This document shows positions 8,741 through 18,166 of a stretch of DNA of 64,000 nucleotides, in pieces. Both the position numbers and the translations under genes were made by a program. The notes under the pieces were generated by a model. That model was not told the origin of the DNA, did no database searches, and saw only the letters and a program-made list of their open reading frames with translations. This DNA comes from Burkholderia sp. FERM BP-3421 (GTDB taxonomy: Bacteria > Pseudomonadota > Gammaproteobacteria > Burkholderiales > Burkholderiaceae): positions 1,736,001-1,800,000 of the forward strand of contig NZ_CP117781.1 of assembly GCF_028657905.1 (NCBI RefSeq). Reading direction: 5' to 3'. Within the stretch, counting starts at the first letter, position 1, and each line of letters opens with the position of its first letter.

Positions 8741-9906
8741 ACCTGACCTATACCGCCGGGCAGCGCGCGCTGCGCGCGGAGATCCGCGACTGGCTCGCGG
8801 CCCACGCGCCGCGCGAACGGCTGCCGAGCTTCGATACCGAGGCCGGCTTCGCCGCGCACCGCGCCTGGGAGCGCACGCTGCACGCGGGCCGCTGGAGCAT
8901 GGTCACCTGGCCGCGCGAGCTGGGCGGGCGCGGCTGCGACCTGATCGAGTGGCTGATCTTCGAGGAGGAGTACTGGCGCGCGGACGCGCCGATGCGCGTG
9001 AACCAGAACGGCCTGTTCCTGCTCGGCCCGACGCTGATGGAGGTCGGCACGGCGGAGCAGAAGGCGCGTTTTCTGCCCGCGATGGCGGCGGGCGAGCACG
9101 TGTGGGCGCAGGGGTGGTCGGAGCCGAACGCGGGTTCGGACATGGCCGCGATCCGCGCCACGGCGCTGCGCAGCGGCGACGAATATGTGCTGAACGGCCA
9201 GAAGATCTGGTCGACCCGCGCGGTGTGGGCCGACTGGCTGTTCGGGCTGTTCCGCAGCGATCCCGGCTCGTCGCGCCATCGCGGCCTGAGTTTCCTGATG
9301 GTGCCGTTGTCCGCGCCGGGCATCACGGTGCGGCCGATCCGCCAGCTCAACGGACAGACGGGCTTCGCGGAGATCTTTTTCGACGACGTGCGCGTGCCGG
9401 TCGACCATCGTCTCGCGGCGGAAGGCGCGGGCTGGCAGGTCGCGATGGCGACGGCCGGCTTCGAGCGCGGGCTGATGCTGCGCTCGCCCGCGCGCTTCCA
9501 GCGCACCGCACAGGCGCTGCGCGACCTGTATCTCGCGCACCGCGGCAGCGCCGATCGCGACCCGGCGCTGCGCGAGCGCGTCGCCGCCGCCTGGATGGAT
9601 GCGCAGGCCTATGCGCTGTCGACCTACGCCACCGCGAGCCGGCTGCGCAAGGGTGGCCATATCGGCGCGGAGTCGAGCACCAACAAGGTGTTCTGGTCGG
9701 AACTGGACCTGCGCATGCACCAGGCCGCGCTCGACATCCTCGGCGCGCACGGCGGGATCGTCCCGCGGACGGCCGCGCAGCACGCGGTGCTCGGCCACTG
9801 GCTCGACGGCTTCCTGTTCGCGCAGGCCGGCCCGATCTACGCGGGCACCAACGAGATCCAGCGCAACATCATCGCCGAACGGATGCTCGGCATGCCGCGC
9901 GCGTAG
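8737..9906 (+). CDS. Acyl-CoA dehydrogenase, FadE31/IpdE1 type
   Basis: FAD-dependent acyl-CoA dehydrogenase of 389 aa. Domains run in the usual order: N-terminal helical domain, the middle FAD/substrate block WAQGWSEPNAGSDMA with NGQKIWSTRA, then the C-terminal domain ending AGTNEIQRNIIAERMLGMPR. It most resembles the FadE31-class subunits of steroid clusters (TWPRELGGRG, FEEEYWRADAP, LRSPARF). These form alpha2-beta2 enzymes with a shorter partner, here the gene at 9940. It begins by ATGA overlap with echA20. The likely step is desaturation of a late C/D-ring CoA thioester. Confidence 0.78.
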   Translation: MNLTYTAGQRALRAEIRDWLAAHAPRERLPSFDTEAGFAAHRAWERTLHAGRWSMVTWPRELGGRGCDLIEWLIFEEEYWRADAPMRVNQNGLFLLGPTLMEVGTAEQKARFLPAMAAGEHVWAQGWSEPNAGSDMAAIRATALRSGDEYVLNGQKIWSTRAVWADWLFGLFRSDPGSSRHRGLSFLMVPLSAPGITVRPIRQLNGQTGFAEIFFDDVRVPVDHRLAAEGAGWQVAMATAGFERGLMLRSPARFQRTAQALRDLYLAHRGSADRDPALRERVAAAWMDAQAYALSTYATASRLRKGGHIGAESSTNKVFWSELDLRMHQAALDILGAHGGIVPRTAAQHAVLGHWLDGFLFAQAGPIYAGTNEIQRNIIAERMLGMPRA

Positions 9907-9939
9907 CCGCGCCCCACCATCCTATAGAACGGAACGCGC

Positions 9940-11007
9940 ATGGACTTCGTATTCGATGCCGACCAGGAAGCGCTCGCGCAAAGCGTGAAGCGCCTGTTGA
10001 TGATCGAGATGACGCCCGAACTGATCCGCGAACTGTGGACGACGCCGACAGGACGCTCCGAGGCCCTGTGGTCGTTGCTCGTGTCGCAGGGGCTGACGGC
10101 CGTGTCGGTGCCCGAGGCATACGGCGGGCTCGGCCTGGGCGAAGTCGAATGGGCGCTGTTCGCCCAGACCTACGGCTATTTCGCCGGCCCGGAGCCGCTG
10201 CTCGAAACCGGGCTCGTCGCGGCCGGCGTGCTGGGCGGGCTGCCCGTGAGCGACTGGCGGGACGCGCTGCTGCGCAAGCTCGCGGCAGGGCGGGCGCGCG
10301 TCGCGCTGGTGCATCCCGTGAACCCCTACGCGGAGGACGTGCACGTGGCGGATACGCTGCTGTGCGAGCACCGCGGCGAGTTGCATCGCATCGATCCGGC
10401 GCGCTGCGAATGGCGCGCGGTCGAGAGCATCGACCCGTCGCGGCGTCTGTTCACGCTCGACTGGACGCCGTCGGCCGACACCCGCGTCGCCCGCGCCGAC
10501 ACCGCCGCGCCGCTGCTGGCGCGGGCGCTCGATCACGGCGCATTCGCGACCGCCGCGCAGCTGCTCGGCCTCACGCAGCGCGTACTCGACGTCGCGATCG
10601 ACTACAGCGCGCAGCGCAAGCAGTTCGACAGGGCGATCGGCGCGTACCAGGCGGTCAAGCATCTGCTTGCGGACGTCGCGATCCGCCACGAGTTCGCGCG
10701 ACCGGTGGTCGCGCGCGCCGCGCAGGCGATCGCCGCCGACCACCCGCAGCGCGCGATGCTGGTGTCGCATGCGAAGCTCGCCGCGACGGCCGCGGCACAG
10801 CTGGCCGCGCGCCACGCGATGCAGGTGCACGGCGCGATCGGCTACACGTGGGATCTCGATCTGCAGATCTTCATGAAGCGCATCTGGGCGTTCGCCGGCA
10901 GCTGGGGCGACAGCGCCTTCCACAAGGCCCGCGTGGCCGACGCGATCGTCGGCGACGCGCTGCCGATCGGCCCCGCGCAGACCTTCGACTTCGAGGAGCA
11001 AGCATGA
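9940..11007 (+). CDS. Acyl-CoA dehydrogenase, partner subunit (IpdE2-like)
   Basis: Acyl-CoA dehydrogenase family protein of 355 aa with a divergent N-terminal half and a recognisable C-terminal four-helix domain: YSAQRKQFDRAIGAYQAVKHLLAD and AAQLAARHAMQVHGAIGYTWD. The middle beta domain lacks the standard E-P-G-S-D signature, as is common in the smaller subunit of heteromeric steroid dehydrogenases. It starts 33 bp after the FadE31-like gene and ends by ATGA overlap with fadA6. It is most likely the second subunit of an IpdE1-IpdE2-like enzyme; pairing is inferred from order. Confidence 0.75.
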   Translation: MDFVFDADQEALAQSVKRLLMIEMTPELIRELWTTPTGRSEALWSLLVSQGLTAVSVPEAYGGLGLGEVEWALFAQTYGYFAGPEPLLETGLVAAGVLGGLPVSDWRDALLRKLAAGRARVALVHPVNPYAEDVHVADTLLCEHRGELHRIDPARCEWRAVESIDPSRRLFTLDWTPSADTRVARADTAAPLLARALDHGAFATAAQLLGLTQRVLDVAIDYSAQRKQFDRAIGAYQAVKHLLADVAIRHEFARPVVARAAQAIAADHPQRAMLVSHAKLAATAAAQLAARHAMQVHGAIGYTWDLDLQIFMKRIWAFAGSWGDSAFHKARVADAIVGDALPIGPAQTFDFEEQA

Positions 11008-12155
11008 CCCAAGCCTATATCGTCGATGCGCTGCGCACGCCCACCGGCCGCCGCGGGGGCGGGCTCGCGCACGTGCATGCGGCCGACCTCGGCGGTTTCG
11101 TGCTGAAGACGCTCGTCGAGCGCAACGCGATTCCCGCCGACGACTACGACGACGTGATCTTCGGCTGCGTCGACACGATCGGCCCGCTGGCGGGCAACAT
11201 CGCGCGCACCTGCTGGCTCGCGGCCGGTCTGCCGCTGCAGGTGCCGGGCGTGACCGTCGATCGTCAATGCGGCTCGTCCCAGCAGGCCGTGCATTTTGCC
11301 GCGCAGGCGGTGATGAGCGGTGTGCAGGACGTCGTCGTCGCGGGCGGCGTCCAGACGATGACGCAGATTCCGATCTCGTCGGCGATGACCTGCGCGGCGC
11401 CGCTCGGCTTCGCCGACCCGTTTTCCGGCAGCGTGGGCTGGCGCGCGCGTTTCGGCGATGCGCCCGTGTCGCAGTTCGTCGCCGCCCAGCGGATCGCCGA
11501 TCGCTGGAACCTGTCGCGCGACGCGATGGAGCGCTATGCGCTCGAAAGCCACCGCCGCGCGACGGCGGCGATCGAGTCCGGCCATTTCGCGCGCGAGATC
11601 GTGCCGCTCGAAGGCGTGACGCACGACGAGACGCCACGCCCCGACACGACGCTCGCGAAGATGGCGGCGCTCGAACCGCTGACGCCGGGCGGTTCGCTCA
11701 CGGCCGCCGTCGCGAGCCAGACCGGCGACGCGGCCGCGGCGCTCCTGATCGTGTCCGAGGCGGCGCTGAAGCGCTACGGCCTCACGCCGCGCGCGCGCAT
11801 TCATCACCTGGGCGTGTACGGCGACGATCCGCTGTGGATGCTCACGGCCCCGATCGAGGCGACGCAGAGGGCGCTCCGCAAGAGCGGCCTCGAGTGGTCG
11901 CGGATCGATAGCGTCGAAATGAACGAGGCGTTCGCATCGGTGGCGTTGGCGTGGCTGGCCGAGACGCGCTTCCCGCACGAGAAAACCAATCCGAACGGCG
12001 GCGGGATCGCGCTCGGCCATCCGCTCGGCGCGACCGGCGCGCGGCTGATGACGACGCTGCTGCACGAGCTGGAGCGCACGGGCGGCCGCTACGGCATGCA
12101 GGCGATGTGCGAGGGCGGCGGCCTCGCGAACGTCACGCTCATCGAGCGCCAGTGA
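11004..12155 (+). CDS. fadA6: FadA6-like thiolase
   Basis: Thiolase of 383 aa that performs thiolytic cleavage of a beta-ketoacyl-CoA near the end of C/D-ring degradation. Catalytic residues are visible: the nucleophile Cys89 in VDRQCGSSQQ, His339 in GHPLGATGA and Cys369 in CEGGG. The match to FadA6 covers the full length (CVDTIGPLAGNIAR, VAGGVQTMTQIPISSAMT, RWNLSRDAMERYALESHRRA). It is coupled to the upstream dehydrogenase by overlap and followed 27 bp later by an SDR gene. Confidence 0.87.
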   Translation: MTQAYIVDALRTPTGRRGGGLAHVHAADLGGFVLKTLVERNAIPADDYDDVIFGCVDTIGPLAGNIARTCWLAAGLPLQVPGVTVDRQCGSSQQAVHFAAQAVMSGVQDVVVAGGVQTMTQIPISSAMTCAAPLGFADPFSGSVGWRARFGDAPVSQFVAAQRIADRWNLSRDAMERYALESHRRATAAIESGHFAREIVPLEGVTHDETPRPDTTLAKMAALEPLTPGGSLTAAVASQTGDAAAALLIVSEAALKRYGLTPRARIHHLGVYGDDPLWMLTAPIEATQRALRKSGLEWSRIDSVEMNEAFASVALAWLAETRFPHEKTNPNGGGIALGHPLGATGARLMTTLLHELERTGGRYGMQAMCEGGGLANVTLIERQ

Positions 12156-12182
12156 GCGCGTCATCTTCAACGGAGCACCGCA

Positions 12183-13060
12183 TGGGAATCTGTAACGGAC
12201 GCACGGTCGTCATCACGGGTGCCGGCGGCGGGCTGGGGCGCGAATACGCGTTCGCGTTCGCCGCCGAAGGCGCATCGGTCGTCATCAACGACCTCCGGCG
12301 CGACGCCGCGCAGGCCGTGTGCGACGAGATCGCGCGGCGCGGCGGACGCGCGCTCGCGAACTCGGACGACATCACGAACGTCGCCACCGCGCAGCGTATC
12401 CTCGATGCCGCGCGCGATGCATTCGGCGAGGTGCAGGTGCTCGTCAACAACGCAGGCATCTGCCGCGACAGGATGTTCACGAGCCTGACCGAGCAGGACT
12501 GGGACGAGGTGATGCGGGTGCATCTGCGCGGTCATTTCTGCCTGTCGAGCCTGCTGGCGCGCGCGTGGCGCGATGCGGCGAAAGCCGGCAATCGCGTCGA
12601 CGCGCGGATCGTCAACACGACTTCAGGCGCCGGCCTGCAAGGCTCCATCGGCCAGTCGAACTACGGCGCGGCGAAGGCCGGCATCGCGGCGCTGACGCTG
12701 ATGCAGTCGGCCGAACTGCGGCGCTACGGCGTGTGCGTGAATGCGCTCGCGCCGGCCGCGCGCACCTCGATGACCGAAGGCGCGTTCGCGGAGCGGATGC
12801 GCAAGCCTGACGACGGCAGCTTCGACTACTTCGATCCCGCCAACGTCGCGCCGCTCGTCGTGTGGCTCGGCAGCACGCTGTCGGGCGACGTGACGGGGCA
12901 GGTGTTCGAGGTCGAGGGTGGCGTGATCGCGCTGGCGGAAGGCTGGCGCACGGGCCCGCGCGTCGATCGCGGCGCGCGTTGGGCGCCGCGCGACGTCGGT
13001 TCGGCCGTCGCGCGGCTGCTGGGCGATGCGCGGCCGGCGCAGCCTGTCTACGGGAGCTGA
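12183..13060 (+). CDS. Short-chain dehydrogenase/reductase in the C/D-ring operon
   Basis: Classical SDR of 292 aa with the NAD(P)-binding motif TGAGGGLGREYA near residue 13, NNAG in VLVNNAGICRD, a catalytic Ser region (NTTSGAGL) and YGAAKAG. The family resemblance is to the dehydrogenase domain of peroxisomal multifunctional enzyme 2. A beta-hydroxyacyl-CoA dehydrogenase role is therefore plausible. It sits between fadA6 and an acyl-CoA dehydrogenase gene. A C-terminal extension (GWRTGPRVDRGARWAPRDVG) is typical of that subgroup. The exact substrate is unknown. Confidence 0.75.
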
Positions 13061-13063
13061 GCG

Positions 13064-14308
13064 ATGGATCTCGCGCTCACCGACGAACAGACGATGATCC
13101 GCGCCGCGGCGGCCGACGTGCTGGCCGAACGCAGCGCGTCGGCCGAGGTGCGCCGCGCGCTCGCACGCTCCGCCGGCCGCGACGATGCGCTGTGGACGAC
13201 GCTCGCGGGCGAACTCGGCTGGAATGCGCTCGCGCTGCCGGAGGCGGTGGGCGGGACGGGGCTCGGCGCGGTCGAGCAGATGCTGCTCATGGAGCAGCTC
13301 GGCGCGCGCCTCGCTTGCGTGCCGTATTTTCCGACGACGTGCCTGGCGGCGACCGCGCTCGCGCAGTGCGCCACGCCCGTGGCGAGCGCATGGCTTTCGA
13401 AGCTTGCCGAAGGCGCGTGCAGCGCGACGCTCGCGTTGCCGCTCGAACCCCCGTTCGGTCGCGCGGTGGGCGCATGGCCGCTGCCCGTCTCCGCCACGGC
13501 CGTGGGCGGCGGCTATGCGTTGTCCGGCACGATTCCGTACGTCATCGACGGCGCGCGCGCCGATCTGCTGCTCGTGCCGTCGCGGATCGGGAGCGAAGGG
13601 CAGTCGATCTCGCTGTTCGCCGTCGACGCCGCTGCGGCATCGGGCCTGGCCGCCGCGCCGCTCGACACGCTCGACGCGACCCGGCCCATAGCCCGTATCG
13701 TGCTCGACGCGACCCGGGTGCGTCGCGACGCGCGGCTTGCCGCCGGCCGCGATGCCGCGCGCGTGCTCGAACGCGGCGCATGGTTCGCCGCGCTCGCGCT
13801 GGCGGCCGAGCAGGTCGGCGGCGCGCAGCAGTGCCTCGACCTGACGCTGGCCTACACGAGCCAGCGCGTGCAGTTCGGCCGTGCGATTGCGTCGTTCCAG
13901 GTCGTCAAGCATCGCTGCGCGCAGATGATGGTGCTGATCGAGTCGGCGCGCTCGGCCGTGTTCGGCGCCGCGCGCGCGTGGGATGCGGCGGCGGGCGCGA
14001 CGCCGGGCGCCGCGCTGTGCGCGGACATCGCGGCCGCGAAGGTCGCCGCGAACGAGGCTTGCGCATTCGGCGCGCAGGAAGCGATCCAGCTTCACGGCGG
14101 CGCCGGCTTCACGTGGGAATACGACCCGCATCTCTTTTTCAAGCGCGCACAGGCTTCGGGCGCGCAGTTCGGCGCCACGCCGCAACTGCTCGAATGGATC
14201 GCGCGCCATGCGATCGACGGCGGCGCGCCGGCGCGAGAGGGCGCGACCGCCGCATCCGTCGCGACACGCGCGCGCCCGTCCGCGCACCGAGCAGGAGCGC
14301 GGCCATGA
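13064..14308 (+). CDS. Acyl-CoA dehydrogenase, small-partner type
   Basis: Acyl-CoA dehydrogenase family protein of 414 aa. The C-terminal domain is well conserved (TLAYTSQRVQFGRAIASFQVVKHRCAQM, IQLHGGAGFTWEYDPHLFFKRA). The N-terminal half is looser and the middle domain lacks a typical substrate signature. It begins 3 bp after the SDR stop and ends by ATGA overlap with fadE30. This suggests a heteromeric enzyme with the FadE30-like protein, repeating the arrangement at 8737-11007. The extreme C-terminus is Ala/Arg-rich and unconserved. Confidence 0.75.
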   Translation: MDLALTDEQTMIRAAAADVLAERSASAEVRRALARSAGRDDALWTTLAGELGWNALALPEAVGGTGLGAVEQMLLMEQLGARLACVPYFPTTCLAATALAQCATPVASAWLSKLAEGACSATLALPLEPPFGRAVGAWPLPVSATAVGGGYALSGTIPYVIDGARADLLLVPSRIGSEGQSISLFAVDAAAASGLAAAPLDTLDATRPIARIVLDATRVRRDARLAAGRDAARVLERGAWFAALALAAEQVGGAQQCLDLTLAYTSQRVQFGRAIASFQVVKHRCAQMMVLIESARSAVFGAARAWDAAAGATPGAALCADIAAAKVAANEACAFGAQEAIQLHGGAGFTWEYDPHLFFKRAQASGAQFGATPQLLEWIARHAIDGGAPAREGATAASVATRARPSAHRAGARP

Positions 14309-15498
14309 ACGGCGCATCGCGGGAACGGCAATTGAGTCATGAAGTCGCCGACTGGGTGGCGTCGCACCTCACGGGCGAGTTCGCCTGCCTGAGGCACCGC
14401 GGCGGCCCGGGCGACGAGGAGGCGTGGCCCGAACTGCGCAAGGCCTGGGAGCGGGAGCTGGCGCGCGGCGGCTGGACCGGCCTCGGCTGGCCGGCCGAGG
14501 CGGGCGGGCGCGGCTTCACGGTGGCCGAGCAGGTGATCTTCCACGAAGCCTATGCGCGCGCGGGTGGGCCGGGACGCATGGGGCATATCGGCGAAGGGCT
14601 GCTCGGGCCCACGCTCGTGGCGTGCGGCACCGACGACCAGCGTGCGCGCTTCCTGCCCGCCATCCTGGCCGGCACGCAGTTCTGGTGCCAGGGCTATTCG
14701 GAACCGGGCGCGGGTTCCGATCTCGCGAACCTGCGCACGCGCGCCGCGCAGGAGGCGGACGGCTCGTGGCGGGTGAGCGGCCAGAAAGCCTGGACGTCGC
14801 TCGCGCGCGACGCCGACTGGATCTTCGTGCTCGCGCGCAGCGACGCCGGATCGCGCGGCAGCCAGGGACTGTCGTTTCTGCTGATGCCGCTCGACCAGCC
14901 CGGCATCGAGATCCGGCCGATCCGGCAGATCAACGGCGGCGCCGAATTCAACGAGGTGTTCTTCGACGGCGCGCGCGCCGGGGCGTGCGATCTCGTTGGC
15001 GCGCCGGGCGAGGGCTGGCGGATCGCGATGACGCTGCTCGGCTTCGAGCGCGGCGTGTCGACGCTCGGCCAGCAGATGCAGTTCGTGCGCGAGCTTGAAT
15101 GGGTGATCGATGCCGCGCGCGCGTCGGGCGCGGACCGCGAGCCCGTGCTGCGCCAGCGGATCGGCCGCGCCTGGGCCGGGCTGCGCGTGATGCGCTACAA
15201 CGCGCTGCGCATGCTGTCGGGCGCGGACGGCGCAGCGGGCGCGCCGCTGCGCCGCGAGGCGCTGATCTACAAGTACCAGTGGTCGAACTGGCACCGCGAC
15301 CTGGGTCAGCTCGCGATGGACGCGCTCGGCGCGCGCGCGAACGTGATCGATCCGTCCGACGAGCTGCTCACCCGCCTGCAGCGCCTGTTCCTGTTCTCCC
15401 GCGCGGACACGATCTACGCCGGCACCAATGAGATCCAGCTCAACATCATGGCCGAGCGCGGGCTCGGCATGCCGAGGGAACCGCGAGGCCAAGCATGA
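14305..15498 (+). CDS. fadE30: FadE30-like acyl-CoA dehydrogenase
   Basis: Acyl-CoA dehydrogenase of 397 aa aligning end to end with FadE30, which desaturates the propionyl side chain of 5-OH-HIP-CoA-type substrates. Diagnostic blocks are VADWVASHLTGEFACLRHRG, GLGWPAEAGGRG, WCQGYSEPGAGSDLANL, GQKAWTSLARDADWIFVLAR, IRPIRQINGGAEFNEVFFD, GFERGVSTLGQQMQ and FSRADTIYAGTNEIQLNIMAERGLG (the last given as its core only). It is coupled to the preceding dehydrogenase and to ipdF by overlaps. Confidence 0.85.
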   Translation: MNGASRERQLSHEVADWVASHLTGEFACLRHRGGPGDEEAWPELRKAWERELARGGWTGLGWPAEAGGRGFTVAEQVIFHEAYARAGGPGRMGHIGEGLLGPTLVACGTDDQRARFLPAILAGTQFWCQGYSEPGAGSDLANLRTRAAQEADGSWRVSGQKAWTSLARDADWIFVLARSDAGSRGSQGLSFLLMPLDQPGIEIRPIRQINGGAEFNEVFFDGARAGACDLVGAPGEGWRIAMTLLGFERGVSTLGQQMQFVRELEWVIDAARASGADREPVLRQRIGRAWAGLRVMRYNALRMLSGADGAAGAPLRREALIYKYQWSNWHRDLGQLAMDALGARANVIDPSDELLTRLQRLFLFSRADTIYAGTNEIQLNIMAERGLGMPREPRGQA

Positions 15499-16298
15499 CT
15501 GAACCCGACCGCATCAACGAAGCGCCCCCCTACGTGCCCGGCCACCGGCTGCTCGCCGGGAAGGCGGTGCTCGTCACCGCCGCCGCGGGCGCCGGCATCG
15601 GCTACGCCGCCGCACGCCGCTGCGCGGAGGAGGGCTGTCGCGCGCTGTTCATCTCCGACCTCCACGAGAAGCGCCTCGAACAGGCCGTCGACACGCTGCG
15701 CGCCGAAACGGGGCTGCGGCGCATCCACGGGCGGCTCGGCAACGTCGCGGTGGAGGACGACGTGCGGGCGCTCGTCGCGGCCGCCGAGGCGCAGCTCGAC
15801 GGCGTCGACGTCCTGATCAACAACGCGGGGCTGGGGGGAACCCGGCGGATCGTCGAAATGGACGATGCCGAATGGTCGCGCGTGATCGACATTAGCCTGA
15901 CCGGGACGTTCCGGATGATGCGCGCGATGCTGCCGCACATGCAGGCCCGCGGCCGCGGCGTGATCGTCAACAACGCCTCGGTGCTCGGCTGGCGCGCGCA
16001 GGCGGAGCAGGCGCACTACGCGGCGGCGAAGGCCGGCGTGATGGCGCTCACGCGCTGCGCGGCGCTCGAAGCCGCGCCGTATGGCGTGCGCATCAACGCG
16101 GTCGCGCCGAGCCTCGCGATGCACGAATTTCTGAAGAAGTCGGCGCCGGCCGACTTGCTGAATCAACTGGCGGCGCGCGAGGCGTTCGGGCGCGCCGCCG
16201 AAGTCTGGGAGGTCGCCAACGTGATGGTGTTTCTTGCAAGTGACTACGCCTCGTATCTGACGGGCGAAGTGCTGTCGGTCAGCAGCCAGCGCGCATGA
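15495..16298 (+). CDS. ipdF: IpdF-like SDR (5-hydroxy-HIP-CoA dehydrogenase type)
   Basis: SDR of 267 aa with the cofactor motif TAAAGAGIGYAAARR, INNAGLGG, the active-site Ser in NNASVLGW and YAAAKAG. Its N-terminus (EAPPYVPGHRLLAGKAVLVT) and the VLGWRAQAEQAHYAAAKAGV block resemble IpdF, which oxidises the 5-hydroxyl of the C/D-ring CoA thioester. The gene lies directly after fadE30, overlapping it, and overlaps the maoC gene downstream. A generic 3-ketoacyl reductase is the alternative. Confidence 0.78.
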   Translation: MTEPDRINEAPPYVPGHRLLAGKAVLVTAAAGAGIGYAAARRCAEEGCRALFISDLHEKRLEQAVDTLRAETGLRRIHGRLGNVAVEDDVRALVAAAEAQLDGVDVLINNAGLGGTRRIVEMDDAEWSRVIDISLTGTFRMMRAMLPHMQARGRGVIVNNASVLGWRAQAEQAHYAAAKAGVMALTRCAALEAAPYGVRINAVAPSLAMHEFLKKSAPADLLNQLAAREAFGRAAEVWEVANVMVFLASDYASYLTGEVLSVSSQRA

Positions 16299-16798
16299 CG
16301 AGCGCCATTTCCCACTTCGCGCGCGCGCGGCCTCGCGTGTTCGCGCATCCCGGCGAGCTGGCGGCGGCCGTGGGCGAAACGCTCGGCGCGAGCGCATGGC
16401 TCGCGATCGACCAAATCCGCATCGACGGCTTTGCCGAGGTGACGGGCGACCACCAGTGGGTGCATGTCGATCCCGCGCGCGCGAAAGCCGGCCCGTTCGG
16501 CGCCTGCATCGCGCACGGCTACCTGACGCTCGCGCTCGTCAACGCCTTCCTGCCGCAGATCGTACGCATCGACGGCGCGCGCTTCGGCGTCAACTACGGC
16601 TGCGACCGGATCCGCTTTCCGGCGGCCGTGAAGGTCGGCGCGCGCGTGCGCGGCATCGGCGAGCTGCTGCGCGTCGAGCCGTTCGACGACGGCGTGCAGG
16701 CATGGATCCGCGTGACGGTCGAGATCGAAGATGGCGACAAGCCCGGCTGCGTTGCCGACACGATCAGCCGCTACTACCTTGGAGCACCGGACAGATGA
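16295..16798 (+). CDS. MaoC-like hot-dog enoyl-CoA hydratase
   Basis: Single hot-dog domain protein of 167 aa. The MaoC/R-hydratase signature is visible as FAEVTGDHQWVHVDPARAKAGPFGACIAHGYLTLALVN: the catalytic Asp and His lie in TGDHQWVH and the conserved AHG follows (motif quoted in parts: TGDHQWVHVD, GPFGACIAHGYLTL). It would hydrate a trans-enoyl-CoA. Both ends overlap neighbouring genes by 4 bp, indicating one transcriptional unit with ipdF and the second thiolase. Confidence 0.8.
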   Translation: MTSAISHFARARPRVFAHPGELAAAVGETLGASAWLAIDQIRIDGFAEVTGDHQWVHVDPARAKAGPFGACIAHGYLTLALVNAFLPQIVRIDGARFGVNYGCDRIRFPAAVKVGARVRGIGELLRVEPFDDGVQAWIRVTVEIEDGDKPGCVADTISRYYLGAPDR

Positions 16799-18015
16799 CT
16801 GACGCCGTGATTGTTTCCGTCGCGCGCACGCCGATCGGCAAGGCGTTTCGCGGGATCTTCAACGACACCGAGGCGCCCGCGCTCGGCGGTCACGTGGTGC
16901 GCGCCGCGCTGGCGCGCGCCGGCGTCGCGCCGCACGAGGCCGACGACGTGCTGATGGGGTGCGCCGCCCAGCAGGGGACGCAAGGCTACAACATCGGCCG
17001 GCTGTCGGCTGCCGCGGCGGGCCTGCCCGCCTCGGTGCCCGGCATGGCGATCGACCGGATGTGCTCGTCGGGACTGGTGTCGATCGCGGTCGCCGCGCGC
17101 AGCGTCGCCGCGGGCGATGCGCGGATCGTCGTCGCGGGCGGCGTCGAGTCGATCTCGCTCACGCAGAACCGGCACAAGAACGCCTATCGCGCCCGTTCGC
17201 AGGCCGTGCTCGCGCATCAGCCGTCCGCCTACATCGCGATGATGGAGACAGCCGAGATCGTGTCGCGCCGCTACGGCATCTCGCGCGCCGCCCAGGACGA
17301 ATTCGCGCTGCGCAGCCATCGGCGCACCGCCGAGGCGCAGGCGGCGGGACGCTTCGAGGCGGAGATCGCGGGGCTCGACGTGCGGCGCGCGCTGTTCGAC
17401 AAGGACGGCAAGCCGGCCGGGCACGAAGACGTGCGGGCGGCGCGCGACGAAGGCGTGCGCGCGGACACGACGGCCGAGCGGCTCGCGGCGCTGAGCCCGT
17501 CGTGGCGCGGCGGCGATACGGTCGCGCAGGGCGCGTTCGTCACGGCCGGCAATGCGTCCCAGCTGTCGGACGGGGCGGCCGCCGTGGTCGTGATGTCGCG
17601 CGCCGAGGCGACGCGCCGCGGCCTCGCGCCGCTCGGCGCGTTTCGCGGGATCGTGGTCGTCGGCTGCGAACCGGACGAAATGGGGATCGGCCCGGTGTTC
17701 GCGATCCCGGCGCTGCTCGGGCGCTTCGGGCTTGCCGTGCGCGACGTCGGGCTGTGGGAACTGAACGAGGCATTCGCGTGCCAGGTGCTGTATTGCCGCG
17801 ACCGGCTCGGCATTCCCGACGAACGGCTGAACGTCGACGGCGGCGCGATCGCGCTCGGCCACCCGTTCGGGATGTCCGGCGCGCGGATGACGATGCATGC
17901 GCTGCTCGAAGGCGCGCGGCGCGGCGTGCGATACGTGGTCGTCACGATGTGCGTCGGTGGTGGAATGGGCGCCGCCGCGCTGTTCGAGGTGGGCGCATCG
18001 CCGCGGCCGGGATGA
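16795..18015 (+). CDS. Acetyl-CoA acyltransferase (second thiolase)
   Basis: Thiolase of 406 aa with the nucleophilic Cys90 in IDRMCSSGLVS, NEAFACQVLY, GGAIALGHPFGMSGARM (catalytic His) and CVGGGMGAA (second Cys). It is closer to general FadA/PaaJ-type thiolases than to FadA5 or FadA6. With the MaoC hydratase and the SDR it would complete a beta-oxidation cycle. It is the last gene of the overlapping run that begins with fadE30; a 150-bp gap follows. Confidence 0.82.
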   Translation: MTDAVIVSVARTPIGKAFRGIFNDTEAPALGGHVVRAALARAGVAPHEADDVLMGCAAQQGTQGYNIGRLSAAAAGLPASVPGMAIDRMCSSGLVSIAVAARSVAAGDARIVVAGGVESISLTQNRHKNAYRARSQAVLAHQPSAYIAMMETAEIVSRRYGISRAAQDEFALRSHRRTAEAQAAGRFEAEIAGLDVRRALFDKDGKPAGHEDVRAARDEGVRADTTAERLAALSPSWRGGDTVAQGAFVTAGNASQLSDGAAAVVVMSRAEATRRGLAPLGAFRGIVVVGCEPDEMGIGPVFAIPALLGRFGLAVRDVGLWELNEAFACQVLYCRDRLGIPDERLNVDGGAIALGHPFGMSGARMTMHALLEGARRGVRYVVVTMCVGGGMGAAALFEVGASPRPG

Positions 18016-18166
18016 CACGGTGGCGATCCCGGGCCATCCGGAACCCTGACGTCGACCGTCGGCCCGGACCGGCGCACGGTATCCACGGCGGAGCGCGGTG
18101 CCGCAGCGCGCCTGAGCGCCCACGCCGGACGACATGAGCGCTGAGGCGCTGGACAGGAGACAAGCA

